DNA of 64,000 bases from Schinkia azotoformans LMG 9581 (GTDB taxonomy: Bacteria > Bacillota > Bacilli > Bacillales > Bacillaceae_J): positions 62,001 through 126,000 of the forward strand of contig NZ_AJLR01000045.1 in assembly GCF_000307855.1 (NCBI RefSeq), in the 5' to 3' direction. The position numbers were made by a program, and so were the translations under genes. The first letter of the stretch is position 1. Every line of letters starts with the position of its first letter. Of this stretch, positions 1-9,681 are shown piece by piece. Below the pieces are notes generated by a model. That model had not been told where the DNA came from. It was given only the letters and a program-made list of their open reading frames with translations, and searched no databases.

Positions 1-16
1 AATAAAAGAAAATACG

Positions 17-62
17 ATCGCTAAGCATGGAGTAACGCAATTGCCCCATGCTTTTATTTTTG
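17..62 (+). terminator. Rho-independent terminator of an upstream gene
   Basis: An 8-bp perfect stem, AAGCATGG (23-30) with CCATGCTT (46-53), is followed by TTATTTTT. It presumably ends a gene lying left of the window. No coding sequence is visible between here and uvrB. Confidence 0.6.
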
Positions 63-207
63 TCTGTGGCGGTGCGTGCAAAGCGCCTTGTTTATCCTTA
101 ATATTGGAAATATTGTTAGATGAGCAGCAATAGTGTTCATTTCATCGAATAAACTGCCGCAATACGTGGATAAACTTCAAAACTCAGAAATGAATTACCA
201 AAATCAA

Positions 208-221
208 CGAATATTCGTTCG
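208..221 (+). promoter_or_regulatory. LexA (DinR) box upstream of uvrB
   Basis: The palindrome CGAATATTCGTTCG matches the Gram-positive SOS box (GAAC-N4-GTTC core) with one mismatch, GAAT in the left half. It lies just upstream of the uvrB promoter elements, where a repressor would block transcription. uvrBA is a known LexA target in B. subtilis; control here is inferred from the match. Confidence 0.75.
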
Positions 222-227
222 TTAAAA

Positions 228-258
228 TTGGATATTTCATATACACGTATGTTACAAT
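228..258 (+). promoter_or_regulatory. uvrBA promoter (extended -10)
   Basis: A TACAAT -10 (253-258) is preceded by TG-N (250-252), an extended -10. A weak -35, TTGGAT, lies at 228-233 with a long 19-nt spacer. It sits downstream of the LexA box and about 100 nt upstream of the uvrB start. Confidence 0.5.
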
Positions 259-355
259 AAGTACACAAATTAGTAGACGAACGGGATATATACATAGCAA
301 ACTACGGAACAATACCGATATATAAATCTCATGCTTGAACGGAGGTAATTTACCA

Positions 356-2338
356 GTGCAAAATAATGTATTTGATCTCAAGTCGAAATATAAGCCAGAA
401 GGAGATCAGCCGCAAGCGATTGCGAAGTTGGTAGAAGGTGTTAGACAGGGGAAAAAGTATCAAACCTTGCTTGGTGCAACGGGAACTGGAAAAACATTTA
501 CGGTTTCGAATGTTATCAAGGAAATCAACAAACCAACGCTAATCCTGGCTCACAATAAAACATTAGCGGGTCAGCTCTACAGTGAGTTTAAGGAATTTTT
601 CCCAAACAATGCTGTTGAGTATTTTGTGAGTTACTACGATTACTTCCAGCCTGAAGCGTATGTACCACACACCGATACCTATATCGAAAAGGATGCCAGC
701 ATCAATGATGAGATTGATAAGCTGCGCCACTCGGCAACATCTTCACTTTTTGAACGGAATGATGTCATTATCGTGGCTAGTGTTTCGTGTATTTACGGCT
801 TGGGTTCGCCGGAAGAATATCGTGACTTAGTTGTTTCGCTCAGGGTAGGAATGGAAAAAGAACGGGATCAGCTACTTCGCGACTTGGTTGATGTGCAATA
901 CTCAAGAAATGATATTAATTTCCAGCGCGGGACATTCCGTGTTCGTGGTGATGTTGTTGAGATTTTTCCGGCATCACGGGATGAGCACTGTATTCGTGTG
1001 GAGTTTTTTGGTGACGAAATTGACCGCATTCGTGAAGTTGATGCGCTTACTGGCGAAATTCTCGGTGACCGTGAGCATGTTGCGATTTTCCCGGCTTCCC
1101 ACTTCGTTACACGTGAGGAAAAAATGAAAATTGCGATTGAGAGAATTGAAGCAGAACTTGAAGAAAGATTAACGGAGCTTCGTGAAAATAATAAACTTCT
1201 GGAGGCTCAAAGGTTGGAGCAGCGCACCCGTTATGACCTCGAAATGATGAGGGAAATGGGTTTTTGTTCAGGAATCGAGAACTACTCGCTGCACTTAACG
1301 TTAAGGCCTCCGGGATCAACTCCATATACATTGTTTGATTATTTTCCAAAGGACTTCCTACTCATCGTGGATGAATCACATGTTACCCTTCCGCAGGTTC
1401 GTGGCATGTACAACGGTGACAGGGCACGTAAACAAGTGTTGGTCGACCACGGCTTCCGTCTGCCAACCGCCTTGGACAACCGTCCATTAATGTTCGATGA
1501 ATTTGAAAAAGCGCTGCACCAAGCCATATTTGTATCAGCAACTCCTGGCCCATATGAGCAAGAGCATACGCCAGAGGTGATCCAACAAATCATTCGCCCA
1601 ACCGGACTTCTTGATCCAGAAATTGATGTCCGTCCAATCGAAGGTCAAATTGATGATTTAATTGGAGAAATCAATGCAAGGGTTGAAAAAAATGAGCGCG
1701 TCCTTGTGACGACGTTAACGAAAAAAATGTCCGAAGATTTAACGGATTATTTAAAAGACATTGGCATTAAAGTTGCTTATCTGCATTCTGAAATTAAAAC
1801 GCTGGAACGAATTGAGATTATTCGGGATCTCCGTCTTGGAAAATATGATGTGTTAATCGGCATCAACCTACTTCGGGAAGGGCTCGATATACCAGAGGTT
1901 TCGCTCGTTGCCATTTTAGATGCGGACAAAGAAGGCTTCCTGCGCTCCGAACGTTCATTAATTCAGACAATCGGCCGGGCGGCACGTAATGCCAATGGGC
2001 ACGTAATTATGTATGCTGATAAAATAACAAACTCAATGCGAATTGCGCTGGATGAAACAAAACGGCGCCGAACCATTCAAGAAGAATTTAATGAAAAGCA
2101 TGGCATTACACCAAGAACGATTCAAAAAGAAATCCGTGATGTCATCCGTGCCACAATGGCTGCTGAAGAGCAGGAAACATATGTGGCTGAAAAACCAAAA
2201 GCTAAGCTGTCCAAGCAGGAACGTGAAAAGTTAATTATGAATGTTGAAAAAGAAATGAAGGAAGCGGCAAAAGCACTCGATTTCGAACGTGCTGCCGAGC
2301 TTCGTGATTTATTGTTGGAATTGAAGGCTGAGAGGTAA
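356..2338 (+). CDS. uvrB: Excinuclease ABC subunit B
   Basis: DNA damage-verification helicase of nucleotide excision repair: it is loaded by UvrA, inserts its beta-hairpin next to the lesion and recruits UvrC. The protein has Walker A GATGTGKT near the N-terminus, a DESH-type motif II (LLIVDESH), the helicase C-terminal motifs (Q-T-I-G-R-A-A-R) and a C-terminal UVR motif rich in E/R/L. I chose the GTG start because GGAGGT lies 9 nt before it; an upstream in-frame TTG overlaps that Shine-Dalgarno. This gives 660 residues, the usual family length. It is followed 43 nt later by uvrA, so one SOS-controlled operon is likely. Confidence 0.97.
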   Translation: MQNNVFDLKSKYKPEGDQPQAIAKLVEGVRQGKKYQTLLGATGTGKTFTVSNVIKEINKPTLILAHNKTLAGQLYSEFKEFFPNNAVEYFVSYYDYFQPEAYVPHTDTYIEKDASINDEIDKLRHSATSSLFERNDVIIVASVSCIYGLGSPEEYRDLVVSLRVGMEKERDQLLRDLVDVQYSRNDINFQRGTFRVRGDVVEIFPASRDEHCIRVEFFGDEIDRIREVDALTGEILGDREHVAIFPASHFVTREEKMKIAIERIEAELEERLTELRENNKLLEAQRLEQRTRYDLEMMREMGFCSGIENYSLHLTLRPPGSTPYTLFDYFPKDFLLIVDESHVTLPQVRGMYNGDRARKQVLVDHGFRLPTALDNRPLMFDEFEKALHQAIFVSATPGPYEQEHTPEVIQQIIRPTGLLDPEIDVRPIEGQIDDLIGEINARVEKNERVLVTTLTKKMSEDLTDYLKDIGIKVAYLHSEIKTLERIEIIRDLRLGKYDVLIGINLLREGLDIPEVSLVAILDADKEGFLRSERSLIQTIGRAARNANGHVIMYADKITNSMRIALDETKRRRTIQEEFNEKHGITPRTIQKEIRDVIRATMAAEEQETYVAEKPKAKLSKQEREKLIMNVEKEMKEAAKALDFERAAELRDLLLELKAER

Positions 2339-2381
2339 TGTAGTTTAGTCAGTTTTAATTGAAAGAAAGGAGCCCTACCCC

Positions 2382-5252
2382 ATGGCAGTTGAAAATATAG
2401 TAATAAAAGGTGCCCGTACACATAATTTGAAAAATATTGATATCACCATTCCGCGTGATAAACTTGTTGTCCTAACAGGGTTGTCGGGCTCGGGGAAATC
2501 GTCGTTGGCCTTTGATACGATTTATGCGGAAGGCCAGCGCCGTTATGTTGAATCCTTATCTGCCTATGCCCGCCAATTTTTAGGGCAGATGGATAAGCCG
2601 GATGTGGATACCATTGAAGGATTATCACCGGCGATTTCGATCGATCAAAAAACAACGAGTAATAACCCGCGTTCAACCGTCGGAACGGTTACGGAAATCT
2701 ATGATTATATACGTTTAATGTATGCCCGGGTTGGCCATCCGGTTTGTCCAAACCATGGCATCGAAATTCAATCACAAACGATTCAGCAAATGGTTGACCG
2801 TGTTCTTGAGTTTCCTGAACGGACGAAGCTACAAATCCTGGCACCGCTTGTCAGAGGGAAAAAAGGCGAGCATGTAAAGATATTTGAAAATATCAAAAAA
2901 CAAGGCTATGTACGTGTCCGTGTAGACGGAGAAATGATGGAAGTCAGCGATGAAATCAAGCTTGAAAAAAATAAAAAGCATTCGATTGAAGTGGTTATCG
3001 ACCGTGTTGTTGTGAAGGAAGGCATCACTTCACGTTTAGCTGATTCGATCGAAGCAGCGTTAAAGCTTGGGGATGGCTACGTTATCGTCGATGTGATTGA
3101 CCAGGAAGAACTCCAATTCAGCGAGCATTATGCCTGTCCTGAATGCGGCTTTTCGATTGGCGAGCTTGAGCCAAGAATGTTTTCATTTAACAACCCATTT
3201 GGGGCCTGCCCAAGCTGTGACGGTTTAGGAATGAAGCTTGAGGTTGACCTCGATGCAGTCATTCCGCACTGGGATAAGACTTTGCTTGGGCATGCGCTCG
3301 CACCTTGGGAGCCAACGAGTTCACAGTACTACCCGCAGATGCTGAAAAGCGTTTGTGAGCATTACGGCATTGACATGGAAATTCCAGTGAAAGATATTCC
3401 GAAACATCTTTTTGATAAAATTCTCTATGGCAGCGATGGAGAAAAAATCCTATTCCGCTATGAAACGGATTTTGGTCAAACGATGGAAAAACAAATTGAA
3501 TTTGAAGGCGTCGTTCGCAATGTGGAGCGCCGTTACCACGAAACCTCATCGGAATGGACCCGTGAGCAAATGGAGCAATACATGGCGCATAAGCCTTGTC
3601 CGACTTGTAAAGGGCATCGTCTGAAAAAAGAATCTCTTGCTGTATTAATTGATGGAAAAAACATTGGTGAAATTACAAATTATTCGGTTGAGGAAGCCCA
3701 CCAATTTTTCGCAACGATTCAGCTTTCGGAAAAAGAAATGAATATTGCTAGACTTGTTTTAAGAGAAATCAACGAACGTCTAGGATTTTTAGTTAATGTT
3801 GGCTTGGATTATTTAACACTGTCACGCACAGCGGGAACTCTATCAGGTGGGGAAGCACAGCGTATTAGGTTGGCAACGCAGATTGGTTCAAGGTTGACAG
3901 GCGTGCTTTATATTTTGGATGAACCATCCATCGGTCTGCACCAGCGTGATAATAACAGGCTGATCCAAACGTTAAAGGATATGCGCGATATCGGCAATAC
4001 ACTCATCGTCGTTGAGCATGACGAGGACACGATGGCTGCTGCTGATTATTTAATTGATATCGGTCCAGGTGCCGGCGTTCACGGCGGGGAAGTGACCTCT
4101 ATGGGGACGCCGGAGGAAGTTATGGCTGATCCAAACTCCCTTACAGGACAATACCTATCCGGAAAAAAATTCATCCCATTGCCAGTCGAACGCAGCAAAG
4201 GGAACGGAAATTTCCTTGAAGTTGTAAAAGCAAAAGAAAACAACTTGAAAAATGTCTCGGTAAAAATTCCGCTTGGTACATTCGCTTGTGTTACCGGTGT
4301 TTCCGGGTCAGGGAAAAGTACCCTTGTCAATGAGATTATCTATAAATCACTAGCCCACCAATTAAATAGGGCTAAGGTTAAACCGGGTGAGCATAAAGAA
4401 ATGAAAGGCATCGAGGCATTAGATAAAGTCATTGATATTGACCAGTCACCAATTGGCCGCACGCCGCGCTCAAACCCGGCAACCTACACAGGAGTTTTTG
4501 ATGACATTCGTGATGTCTTCGCGCAAACAAATGAAGCCAAGATTCGCGGCTATCAAAAGGGCCGATTCAGCTTCAACGTCAAAGGTGGACGTTGTGAAGC
4601 TTGCCGTGGTGATGGAATCATTAAAATTGAAATGCATTTTTTACCAGACGTGTATGTCCCATGTGAAGTTTGTAGCGGAAAACGCTATAATCGAGAAACA
4701 TTAGAGGTTAAATATAAGGATAAAAATATTTCAGATGTATTAGATATGACGGTGGATGATGCTTTAGAATTTTTTACAAATCTACCAAAAATCAAAAGAA
4801 AGCTGCAGACGATCGCCGATGTTGGCCTTGGCTATGTTAAGCTCGGACAACCGGCCACAACCTTATCCGGTGGGGAAGCCCAGCGTGTGAAGCTGGCATC
4901 AGAGCTTCACCGCCGTTCAACCGGCCGTTCTCTATATATCCTAGACGAACCAACAACAGGCTTGCATGTTGATGATATTGCAAGATTGTTGAAGGTACTG
5001 CAGCGCCTTGTGGAAAATGGCGATACGGTCCTCGTCATTGAGCACAACTTAGATGTCATTAAAACAGCCGATTTCATAATTGATTTAGGTCCTGAAGGCG
5101 GGGACAAGGGGGGCACGATTGTCGCAACCGGAACCCCTGAAAAAATTTGTGAAGTCGAAGCTTCTTATACAGGAAAGTTCTTAAAACCTGTGATTGAGCG
5201 GGACCGGGCAAGAATGGAAGAGCGCCTGCAAATGCTGGAAGCAAAATCGTAA
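2382..5252 (+). CDS. uvrA: Excinuclease ABC subunit A
   Basis: Damage-sensing ABC-type ATPase of nucleotide excision repair; the dimer scans DNA and loads UvrB. Two ABC modules are visible. Walker A GLSGSGKS is near residue 31 and GVSGSGKS near 640, each with its own LSGGEAQR signature. Zinc-finger Cys pairs are present (CPEC/CPSC, CPTC, and CEAC with CEVC in the second module). At 956 residues it is full length. AAGGAG precedes the ATG. It shares the uvrB promoter and ends at a strong terminator. Confidence 0.98.
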   Translation: MAVENIVIKGARTHNLKNIDITIPRDKLVVLTGLSGSGKSSLAFDTIYAEGQRRYVESLSAYARQFLGQMDKPDVDTIEGLSPAISIDQKTTSNNPRSTVGTVTEIYDYIRLMYARVGHPVCPNHGIEIQSQTIQQMVDRVLEFPERTKLQILAPLVRGKKGEHVKIFENIKKQGYVRVRVDGEMMEVSDEIKLEKNKKHSIEVVIDRVVVKEGITSRLADSIEAALKLGDGYVIVDVIDQEELQFSEHYACPECGFSIGELEPRMFSFNNPFGACPSCDGLGMKLEVDLDAVIPHWDKTLLGHALAPWEPTSSQYYPQMLKSVCEHYGIDMEIPVKDIPKHLFDKILYGSDGEKILFRYETDFGQTMEKQIEFEGVVRNVERRYHETSSEWTREQMEQYMAHKPCPTCKGHRLKKESLAVLIDGKNIGEITNYSVEEAHQFFATIQLSEKEMNIARLVLREINERLGFLVNVGLDYLTLSRTAGTLSGGEAQRIRLATQIGSRLTGVLYILDEPSIGLHQRDNNRLIQTLKDMRDIGNTLIVVEHDEDTMAAADYLIDIGPGAGVHGGEVTSMGTPEEVMADPNSLTGQYLSGKKFIPLPVERSKGNGNFLEVVKAKENNLKNVSVKIPLGTFACVTGVSGSGKSTLVNEIIYKSLAHQLNRAKVKPGEHKEMKGIEALDKVIDIDQSPIGRTPRSNPATYTGVFDDIRDVFAQTNEAKIRGYQKGRFSFNVKGGRCEACRGDGIIKIEMHFLPDVYVPCEVCSGKRYNRETLEVKYKDKNISDVLDMTVDDALEFFTNLPKIKRKLQTIADVGLGYVKLGQPATTLSGGEAQRVKLASELHRRSTGRSLYILDEPTTGLHVDDIARLLKVLQRLVENGDTVLVIEHNLDVIKTADFIIDLGPEGGDKGGTIVATGTPEKICEVEASYTGKFLKPVIERDRARMEERLQMLEAKS

Positions 5253-5280
5253 CGAAAAACTAAAGTCTACCTAATAAAAA

Positions 5281-5315
5281 CATCAGAGAGGCCACCAACC
5301 TTTCTGGTGTTTTTT
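5281..5315 (+). terminator. Terminator of uvrBA
   Basis: An 11-bp stem (CATCAGAGAGG with CCTTTCTGGTG, two G-U pairs) with a 7-nt loop is followed by six T residues. Confidence 0.85.
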
Positions 5316-5388
5316 AAAATTCATACAACAGGTTTTTTTAAAGAAGTTACAAGTTTTTCCTATTTTCGAAATATTTATAAAAATACAG

Positions 5389-5417
5389 TTGGATAAGGTG
5401 TATAATTTTGGTATGAT
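5389..5417 (+). promoter_or_regulatory. Sigma-A promoter of the diguanylate cyclase gene
   Basis: TTGGAT (-35) and TATGAT (-10) are separated by 17 nt and lie about 60 nt upstream of the start codon. Confidence 0.55.
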
Positions 5418-5479
5418 GATATTCGTTATTTTAAAAAATATCAATATCAGATTTAAATAGATTGGAAGTAGAAAAAAGT

Positions 5480-7060
5480 ATGGGTTTTGGAAACAAAATA
5501 AAGCTTCGCTATGCCATTGGCATTCTAGTGCTTATGTCGGTAATCCTGACTGCCATTGTTGCTTGGTACTCGTCGATGAGTGCGTTAAAAAGATCTTTGA
5601 CAGAAAATTATTTAGAAAGCAATTCCAATTACGCCCGCAAGCTTTCATTAAGTACAGGTGACCTAATCGGGCATATGCAGCAAAATTTAACTGCAATCGG
5701 TGAAACCTTTGGTAAGTCGACCTATAATCAAGCTGATTTGGACGCGTGGCGGGCAGCAAATAATAAATATTTCAATTCCTTATTCATTACCGATTCAAAT
5801 GGAGTGATTCAATTAATAAGCCCTGCTGTTATTCAATTTAATAAGGGCTACGAGGTGAAGGCCAATATTAAGGTTGAATCTGAAGCTGTTCAGCGCTCAT
5901 TGGCCCTGAAAAAGCCACTGATTTCTGAACCATATAAGGCGTTATCAGGCCAACGGATCTTGCTCATGACAGCGCCCATCTTTGACGAAGCGGGTCAATA
6001 TAAAGGGCTGATTGCCGGCACGATTTATCTAGAAAGTGATAATGTTATTAAAAATACGATGAACGATCATCAATACGCAAACGGTTCATACGTATATGTC
6101 GTTGATCAGAAAGGGCGAATTATTTTTCATCCGGATGCTAAGCGAATCAATGACAATGTTATGGAAAATCCAATTGTCGAGAAAGTGATCAGCGGTAAAA
6201 GTGGGCAGGAAAAAGTAATGAACACGGAAGGGAATCAATTTTTTGCCGGGTACGCTTATGAAAAAAAGACCGGTTGGGGAATCATTTCGCAGACTCCGAT
6301 TTCAGTCATTGAGGAGCCGCTTGAAAGCTTATCTAAAAGCATGATTATCCAAAGCCTGCCGCTGCTATTAGTCATTCTTATTTTAGCTTGGGTGCTTGGA
6401 AGTATGATCACTAGACCAATAAATAAACTCGCGAAGTTTTCCGAAAATGCCCTGCGTGAAAATAGCTTCGTTCCTTTTAAAAGTTTAAAAATAAATACTA
6501 GTATTTTTGAGGTTCACTATCTGTACCATCATATTAACAATTATTTCAATCTTTTAAATAAACAAATTCAAATTGATGGACTGACAGGCTTATATAATCG
6601 AAAAACATTTGATTCCGTTATGAAAGAATTTATTGCAAAAAAAGTGCCATTTTCACTTATCCTTCTTGATATCGACCACTTCAAAAAGGTCAACGACACC
6701 TATGGGCATCTTGTCGGGGACGAAGTATTAAAATACTTGGCAAAAATGATTGAAAGTATTGCCACTCCATGTAAAATTTGCTTCTTTCGCTATGGAGGCG
6801 AGGAATTTGTAATTTTAACTAAAAGTGAAAATGCGAATATTGCCTTTGATGTGGCTGAGAAGTTAAGGATTGATGTGGCAAGAACGCCAAGCCCAACGGG
6901 AAAACCGATCACCATTTCTTTAGGGGTAACGTCGGTATCGTTTGAAGACCAAGCACCTGAAGAAATAATTAGTAGGGCCGACGAAGCTCTTTACGAGTCA
7001 AAAACAACAGGAAGAAATAAAACCACCGTTTTCAATAGCAAATATAAAAATATAGTTTAA
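5480..7060 (+). CDS. Membrane diguanylate cyclase (dCache sensor + GGDEF)
   Basis: Predicted to make cyclic di-GMP from two GTP in response to an extracellular signal. A transmembrane helix at about residues 9-30 leads into a roughly 250-residue extracytoplasmic Cache-type sensor, a second transmembrane segment, a short linker and a C-terminal GGDEF domain. The domain starts at DGLTGLYNR, has the metal-binding LLDIDHFKKVNDTYGH segment and an intact RYGGEEF active loop. I see no RxxD product-inhibition site just before GGEEF. No EAL domain is present. I favour the ATG at 5480; a TTG 18 nt upstream is also open but has no better ribosome site. It stands alone between terminators. The ligand cannot be told from sequence. 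Confidence 0.9.
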   Translation: MGFGNKIKLRYAIGILVLMSVILTAIVAWYSSMSALKRSLTENYLESNSNYARKLSLSTGDLIGHMQQNLTAIGETFGKSTYNQADLDAWRAANNKYFNSLFITDSNGVIQLISPAVIQFNKGYEVKANIKVESEAVQRSLALKKPLISEPYKALSGQRILLMTAPIFDEAGQYKGLIAGTIYLESDNVIKNTMNDHQYANGSYVYVVDQKGRIIFHPDAKRINDNVMENPIVEKVISGKSGQEKVMNTEGNQFFAGYAYEKKTGWGIISQTPISVIEEPLESLSKSMIIQSLPLLLVILILAWVLGSMITRPINKLAKFSENALRENSFVPFKSLKINTSIFEVHYLYHHINNYFNLLNKQIQIDGLTGLYNRKTFDSVMKEFIAKKVPFSLILLDIDHFKKVNDTYGHLVGDEVLKYLAKMIESIATPCKICFFRYGGEEFVILTKSENANIAFDVAEKLRIDVARTPSPTGKPITISLGVTSVSFEDQAPEEIISRADEALYESKTTGRNKTTVFNSKYKNIV

Positions 7061-7089
7061 CCATTAACCAATACTGTTAATGAATTCGC

Positions 7090-7130
7090 AGCATGGCTTA
7101 CTTACACAAAGTTTGGCCATGCTATTTTAT
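7090..7130 (+). terminator. Probable terminator of the diguanylate cyclase gene
   Basis: An 8-bp perfect stem (AGCATGGC with GCCATGCT) is followed by ATTTTATT. The T-run is interrupted, so efficiency is uncertain. Confidence 0.5.
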
Positions 7131-7225
7131 TGCTATTATATTGATAGCTAATGATGTCTACTCTTCTCCAAGAATCCACCCTTCTCCGTCTTAAGACTGA
7201 TTTTGTAATAATTTAAGGATTTGGC

Positions 7226-7250
7226 GAAACTAAATAGTTTTAAATTCGTA
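7226..7250 (+). promoter_or_regulatory. ECF sigma-W-type promoter of yvlABCD
   Basis: GAAAC (7226-7230), exactly 16 nt, then CGTA (7247-7250). This matches the sigma-W consensus TGAAAC-N16-CGTA except for C instead of the leading T. It is 35 nt upstream of the first gene. As I recall, yvlABCD belongs to the sigma-W envelope-stress regulon in B. subtilis, which supports the call. Confidence 0.75.
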
Positions 7251-7284
7251 TATTTTATAGAATCGAAAAGGAGATGAAATTCCA

Positions 7285-7593
7285 ATGGAAACAAATCGAT
7301 TGGTGTCCTCACTTTGTTATTTCAGTATTTTCTTTGCGGGTTTTATTTTTCCAATTGCCGTTTACTTTATTGTAGACTGCCCAGAAGTTAAAATGCACGC
7401 CAAAAAGGCTTTAATATCACATTTGATCCCATTTATTACGATTCCGCTCGTGTTTTTCCCACTTATTTTCACAGGGGGAGAACCAACATTATTGGCGGTT
7501 GGCGGCATCATGACATTTTTAATTATCGGAGTGATTAATCTAGGGATTTTAATTTGGAATGTTGTGAAAGGTATTAAAGTGTTAGTTAATTAA
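7285..7593 (+). CDS. yvlA: DUF4870-type small membrane protein, YvlA-like
   Basis: A 102-residue protein with about three hydrophobic segments (residues 8-28, 45-65, 72-97) and the K-x-H-A-K-K-A-L stretch after the first, typical of small DUF4870/YvlA-like membrane proteins. AAAAGGAG precedes the ATG. It is first in a four-gene cluster in the same order as B. subtilis yvlABCD and lies behind a sigma-W-type promoter, so a role in envelope stress is inferred. The molecular function is unknown. Confidence 0.75.
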   Translation: METNRLVSSLCYFSIFFAGFIFPIAVYFIVDCPEVKMHAKKALISHLIPFITIPLVFFPLIFTGGEPTLLAVGGIMTFLIIGVINLGILIWNVVKGIKVLVN

Positions 7594-7635
7594 ACGTTTA
7601 TTTAACTTTATCAAACTTAAATGGAGGAATGTACG

Positions 7636-8775
7636 ATGAATGAAGAACGCAAACAAATTTTACAAATGGTAGAGTCAGGAAAAATAACAGTAGAGGAAGC
7701 TCTTAAATTAATGGAAGCAATGGAAAAAACGAAGCAGGATCCGGAACCGAATAATGGAAGTGGCGCAAACCAAACAAAACAGGAACCAGAAACAAGTTTT
7801 GAGCCATCCACTTTCGTAAACTATGATTCAAATTATTCAAGCGCAAGCGGGGAACAAAAAGGTTATAAACGCCATTCGTTTATAGACAAATTTACTGATT
7901 TTATCGATAGTGCTTTGCAAAAGATTAAAGATGTTGATCTCGATTTCAACTTTGGAACACCCGTGGAAGTGAATCATATTTTTCAACATAAAGATGTGTA
8001 TTTATCGAATATCAATTTAGATATTTCAAATGGAAATATTAAAATTATTCCTTGGGAGGAGCGGGACGTTCGGATCGAGTGCAATGCGAAGGTTTATAAA
8101 TCTGATTCGTTTGATGACGCCAAAACCTATTTCTTAAAAAGCGTCCGCTTCTCCATTGATGGCGAAAGCATGAAATTTTCAGTTGAACCGAAACAAATTA
8201 AAATGAGTACGGTGCTTTACATTCCAAAAGCTGTGTACAATGAAATGCAAATTCGAATGTTTAATGGACATGTTACCGGGGAAGGGCTTCAAGCGAACAA
8301 GCTAAAAGTAAATACCGCAAATGGAAATATTGATTTTTCTCGTTTACAAGGACAAGATTTTGAATTTGAAACAGCAAACGGGCATATAAAAATAGTAGAC
8401 AGCTTTTCACAAGAAATCGAGGCGGAAACAATCAACGGCACGATCAATGTTCACGGTGCTTTTGAAAAAGTCGATTTACAAAGCTTCAGCAGCAATATTA
8501 TTTGTAAACTGCAAGATTCAAAGAGCAAGATTGTTTATTTGAACACTAAAACGGGAAGTATCGATTTATTTTTACCAACAGATCTTGAGGTAAAAGGAAA
8601 AATTAAATCCAATATCGGCGGCTTCAAATGCGAACTGACAGATTTAGAAATTTTGGATGAGAAAAAAGATGTGATTCAAAAAGAGTTGAATTTCATCGCC
8701 AACAGTGGCAAAACAGACAAACTATATATTGAAGCAAGCTCCAATGCTGGTTCGATTTTAGTGAAAAATTTATAA
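7636..8775 (+). CDS. yvlB: YvlB/LiaX-like envelope stress protein (SHOCT-like + DUF4097)
   Basis: The N-terminal 30 residues form the short helical motif seen in YvlB and LiaX (MVESGKITVEEALKLMEAME). A polar linker follows. From about residue 115 there is a repetitive beta-strand region (repeated N-G-x-I and A-N-G-x-I/x-F turns) of the DUF4097 beta-helix kind. There is no signal peptide. I chose the ATG preceded by GGAGGA; an upstream in-frame ATG overlaps that ribosome site. At 379 residues it is slightly longer than B. subtilis YvlB. In the LiaX family the C-terminal part senses or controls cell-envelope damage; transfer of that role here is inference. Confidence 0.8.
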   Translation: MNEERKQILQMVESGKITVEEALKLMEAMEKTKQDPEPNNGSGANQTKQEPETSFEPSTFVNYDSNYSSASGEQKGYKRHSFIDKFTDFIDSALQKIKDVDLDFNFGTPVEVNHIFQHKDVYLSNINLDISNGNIKIIPWEERDVRIECNAKVYKSDSFDDAKTYFLKSVRFSIDGESMKFSVEPKQIKMSTVLYIPKAVYNEMQIRMFNGHVTGEGLQANKLKVNTANGNIDFSRLQGQDFEFETANGHIKIVDSFSQEIEAETINGTINVHGAFEKVDLQSFSSNIICKLQDSKSKIVYLNTKTGSIDLFLPTDLEVKGKIKSNIGGFKCELTDLEILDEKKDVIQKELNFIANSGKTDKLYIEASSNAGSILVKNL

Positions 8776-8817
8776 GCACTGAATTCAAATTTTGAAAAAA
8801 TGAAAGGATGCATGGTG

Positions 8818-9024
8818 ATGAGTAAAAGGTTATATAGGTCGCGCTCGAATAAAAAGGTAGCGGGCATACTAGGAGGGTTAGGACAATATTTTGGAATCGA
8901 TCCAACAATATTACGTGTGTTATTTATCCTCCTTTTAATTGGAACAGTAGTATTTCCATTTGCGCTTATTTATTTAATTTTAATTTTTGTTATTCCATAC
9001 GATGATGGCGTGATTGAAGGATGA
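8818..9024 (+). CDS. yvlC: PspC domain protein, YvlC-like
   Basis: A 68-residue PspC-domain protein: a basic N-terminus (K-R-L-Y-R-S-R-S-N-K-K), the A-G-I-L-G-G-L-G-Q-Y-F-G-I-D-P motif, and one long hydrophobic segment. PspC proteins sit in the membrane and take part in phage-shock or envelope-stress responses. I chose the third in-frame ATG because AAAGGA lies about 10 nt before it and the length then matches YvlC. The stop codon overlaps the next start (ATGA), indicating translational coupling. Confidence 0.85.
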   Translation: MSKRLYRSRSNKKVAGILGGLGQYFGIDPTILRVLFILLLIGTVVFPFALIYLILIFVIPYDDGVIEG

Positions 9025-9386
9025 GATGGCTTGCCCAAATACTTGTTAACAGCTTAGTCCTGATCGTGGTAGCTGGGTACTTTGATTCTTTTTATATTGA
9101 AGGTGTCGGTGCCGCCGTCCTAACTAGTTTAATCATTTCGGTGTTGAATGCGATTGTGAAGCCGATATTAATTCTGTTGACTCTACCCGTTACCGTTTTA
9201 ACATTTGGGCTCTTCCTCTTTGTCATCAATGCGATTACTTTGATGATGGCCGACAGTATCATGGGCTCGGCTTTTGAGATTGATGGATTTGGTGCGGCAG
9301 TTATGGCAGCTATTTTTATCTCAATTTTGAATCTGCTTATTCAAAAGGTCGTCATTGAGCCGCTTAGTAGGAAGGATGACCGATAA
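9021..9386 (+). CDS. yvlD: Phage holin family IV-type membrane protein, YvlD-like
   Basis: A 121-residue protein with four predicted transmembrane segments. It resembles the widespread YvlD family, annotated as holin superfamily IV only by similarity and with no lytic role shown. The start overlaps the yvlC stop by 4 nt. It is the last gene of the stress cassette. Confidence 0.8.
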   Translation: MRWLAQILVNSLVLIVVAGYFDSFYIEGVGAAVLTSLIISVLNAIVKPILILLTLPVTVLTFGLFLFVINAITLMMADSIMGSAFEIDGFGAAVMAAIFISILNLLIQKVVIEPLSRKDDR

Positions 9387-9470
9387 CGGAATCGATCTGG
9401 AATAGCGTCAGGAAAATGCGGATTTATAAGCCTATTTTCCTCACGATCCCCCTATCTGAAGTAAAGTGAA

Positions 9471-9507
9471 ACGTTGCTACCGTCCAGGGTAGCGGCGTCT
9501 TTTTTTA
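9471..9507 (+). terminator. Terminator of yvlABCD
   Basis: An 11-bp stem with two G-U pairs (ACGTTGCTACC with GGTAGCGGCGT) and a 6-nt loop is followed by CTTTTTTT. Just upstream is a second hairpin, AGGAAAAT with ATTTTCCT. Confidence 0.85.
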
Positions 9508-9681
9508 TAAAATACGAATTTCCGGGTAAGTTCCCTGAATTTCCGGGTAAAGCATCCCACCATCGCAAAAAACGAACTTCTTCCGCAAAATTCCCGCCCC
9601 ACACAACAATAAATTTCGTGTTTACCTAAAAAAATGCTAAAATAAAAAAATAGTATGAACGGATTGTGGAGGAAGCTTTAT

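Noticed and set aside
241-256. Second LexA box near the uvrB -10
   Set aside because: ACAC-GTAT-GTTA keeps only part of the right half-site; too weak.
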